Below the pieces are notes generated by a model, which saw nothing but the letters and a program-made list of their open reading frames with translations, had not been told where the DNA came from and made no database searches. This document shows positions 63,144 through 64,000 of a stretch of DNA of 64,000 nt, piece by piece. A program made the translations under genes and the position numbers. How positions within the stretch are numbered: position 1 is the first letter of the stretch; the number at the start of each line of letters is the position of its first letter. Location: positions 13,676,527-13,740,526 of the forward strand of contig NC_079419.1 of NCBI RefSeq assembly GCF_026213295.1, in the 5' to 3' direction. The DNA comes from Gadus chalcogrammus (taxonomy: Eukaryota; Chordata; Actinopteri; Gadiformes; Gadidae).

Positions 63144-64000
63144 ATGAGCCAGAACGACCCCGACTCCGCCAGCTCCCCGGCTCCCCGGGGCATCACCATG
63201 GTGACGGGAACATTTAAACACAGATTAAGCCATACTGGAGACAGAGTGACTCATTCACATCAACCTGTTACCTTTTGTAGGTCTGTCTGGCTCATGACTG
63301 CTCTTCTGTCTCTTCTTATCCCCTCTGCTCCCCCATTCTGTCCTCTCCTCTCTCCTCTCTCCTCCTCTCCTCCCCGTCCTCCCCCCTCTTCCCCCCCCCT
63401 CCTCTCTCATCCTACTTCCTTCTCTCCACAACTCCTTATCTTCTACTCCCTCTCCTCCTCCTCCCCCTCTCCACTCCCCTCTTCACTCTCCTCTCCACTC
63501 CTCCACTCCTTCCTTCTACTCCTCCGCCTCCTCTCTCCTCTCCTCCGCCTCCTCTCCCTCTCCTCCTCCTCTCATCCACTTTTCCTCCTCTCCTCCTTCT
63601 CCCCCGCTCTCCTCTCTCCTCTCTCTTCTTTCTTCTCCTCCCTCTCCTCTTCCTCCTCTCCTCTCTCCTCTCCCCTCTCCTCTCCTCTCCACTCCTCCAC
63701 TCCTCCCTTTTGCTCTTCCCCCTCCTTCCCATCCTCCTTCTCCTCTTTCTCCTTCTCCTCCTCTTGTTCTTTGTCCTCTACCTCTCCTCCCTCCCTCCTC
63801 CTCCTCCTCCTCCTCCTCCACCTCTTCCTCCTCCTCCTCCTCCTCCTCCTCCTCCTCCTCACTCCTCCTCCTCCTCCTCCACCTCTTCCTCCTCCTCCAC
63901 CTCCTCCTCCTCCTCCTCCTCCTCCTCCTCTCTGACAGCCGTTCCCGACCCCCCCACACTCTGCTCTTTGTGATGATGAGGATGATGAAGAGCAGGAGCT
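63144..64000 (+). CDS. Possible 5' end of an unidentified gene (partial)
   Basis: ATG 63144 opens MSQNDPDSASSPAPRGITM, and CATG|GTGACG at 63200 could be a donor. A strong acceptor (CTGACAG) ends at 63938 after a very long pyrimidine tract and would join in frame to PFPTPPHSALCDDEDDEEQE, still open at the window edge. Both halves are low-complexity and I recognise no family. The open frame read straight through the pyrimidine tract (poly-Ser/Leu/Pro) is not a protein. Confidence 0.3.
63290..63930. repeat. (TCC)n/(CT)n polypyrimidine tract
   Basis: About 640 bp almost without purines, ending in pure (CCT)n. Confidence 0.97.

Noticed and set aside
63210..63935. Ser/Leu/Pro-rich open frame of more than 200 codons
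   Set aside because: It is a translation of the polypyrimidine tract and is interrupted by a good splice acceptor; no domain.

Overview
This window is vertebrate, almost certainly ray-finned fish, nuclear DNA. Genes are short and split into many small exons with GT-AG borders. Coding content matches vertebrate proteins, and the non-coding DNA holds fish-type tRNA-SINEs, small inverted-repeat transposons and more than a dozen very long (CA)n/(TG)n arrays. That density of CA arrays recalls codfishes, but this is only a weak hint. I assembled exons by eye. For seven genes the summed exon lengths are exact multiples of three, which supports those models.

Left part (1-36.5 kb), in order: DNAJC1 (+, entering from the left edge), RIOK1 (-), LYRM4/ISD11 (+, head to head with RIOK1), RPP40 (+), CDYL (-), TMX3 (-) and an unnamed six-finger C2H2 protein (-). 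CDYL, RPP40 and LYRM4 are also neighbours on human 6p25, so this is an old synteny block. The products are housekeeping proteins: an ER co-chaperone, a 40S-maturation kinase, an Fe-S assembly factor, an RNase P subunit, a chromatin corepressor and an ER oxidoreductase.

Centre (37-41 kb): a LINE 3' fragment, then a spliced gene with no convincing protein. Seven of its introns each carry one full copy of a C/D-box-like small RNA, and one intron also carries a broken copy. I read this as a snoRNA host gene built by local duplication. I could not place the small-RNA family or its target, and it is the most interesting object in the window.

Right part (41-64 kb): a TRIM (RING, B-box, coiled coil, SPRY) gene copy with frameshifts, flanked by duplicated segments that look like its 5' exon and 3' end; a 598-bp transposon with perfect 39-bp terminal inverted repeats; a C2H2 zinc-finger gene with about seven frame breaks; and TTC19 with all splice sites intact but about six small indels. 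Either this segment is decaying or the consensus here has indel errors. The last 6 kb is SINE, CT/CA microsatellite and a huge polypyrimidine tract, with a possible start of a further gene at 63.1 kb.

A recurrent oddity is that long CA/TG arrays lie directly against splice sites in at least six genes.
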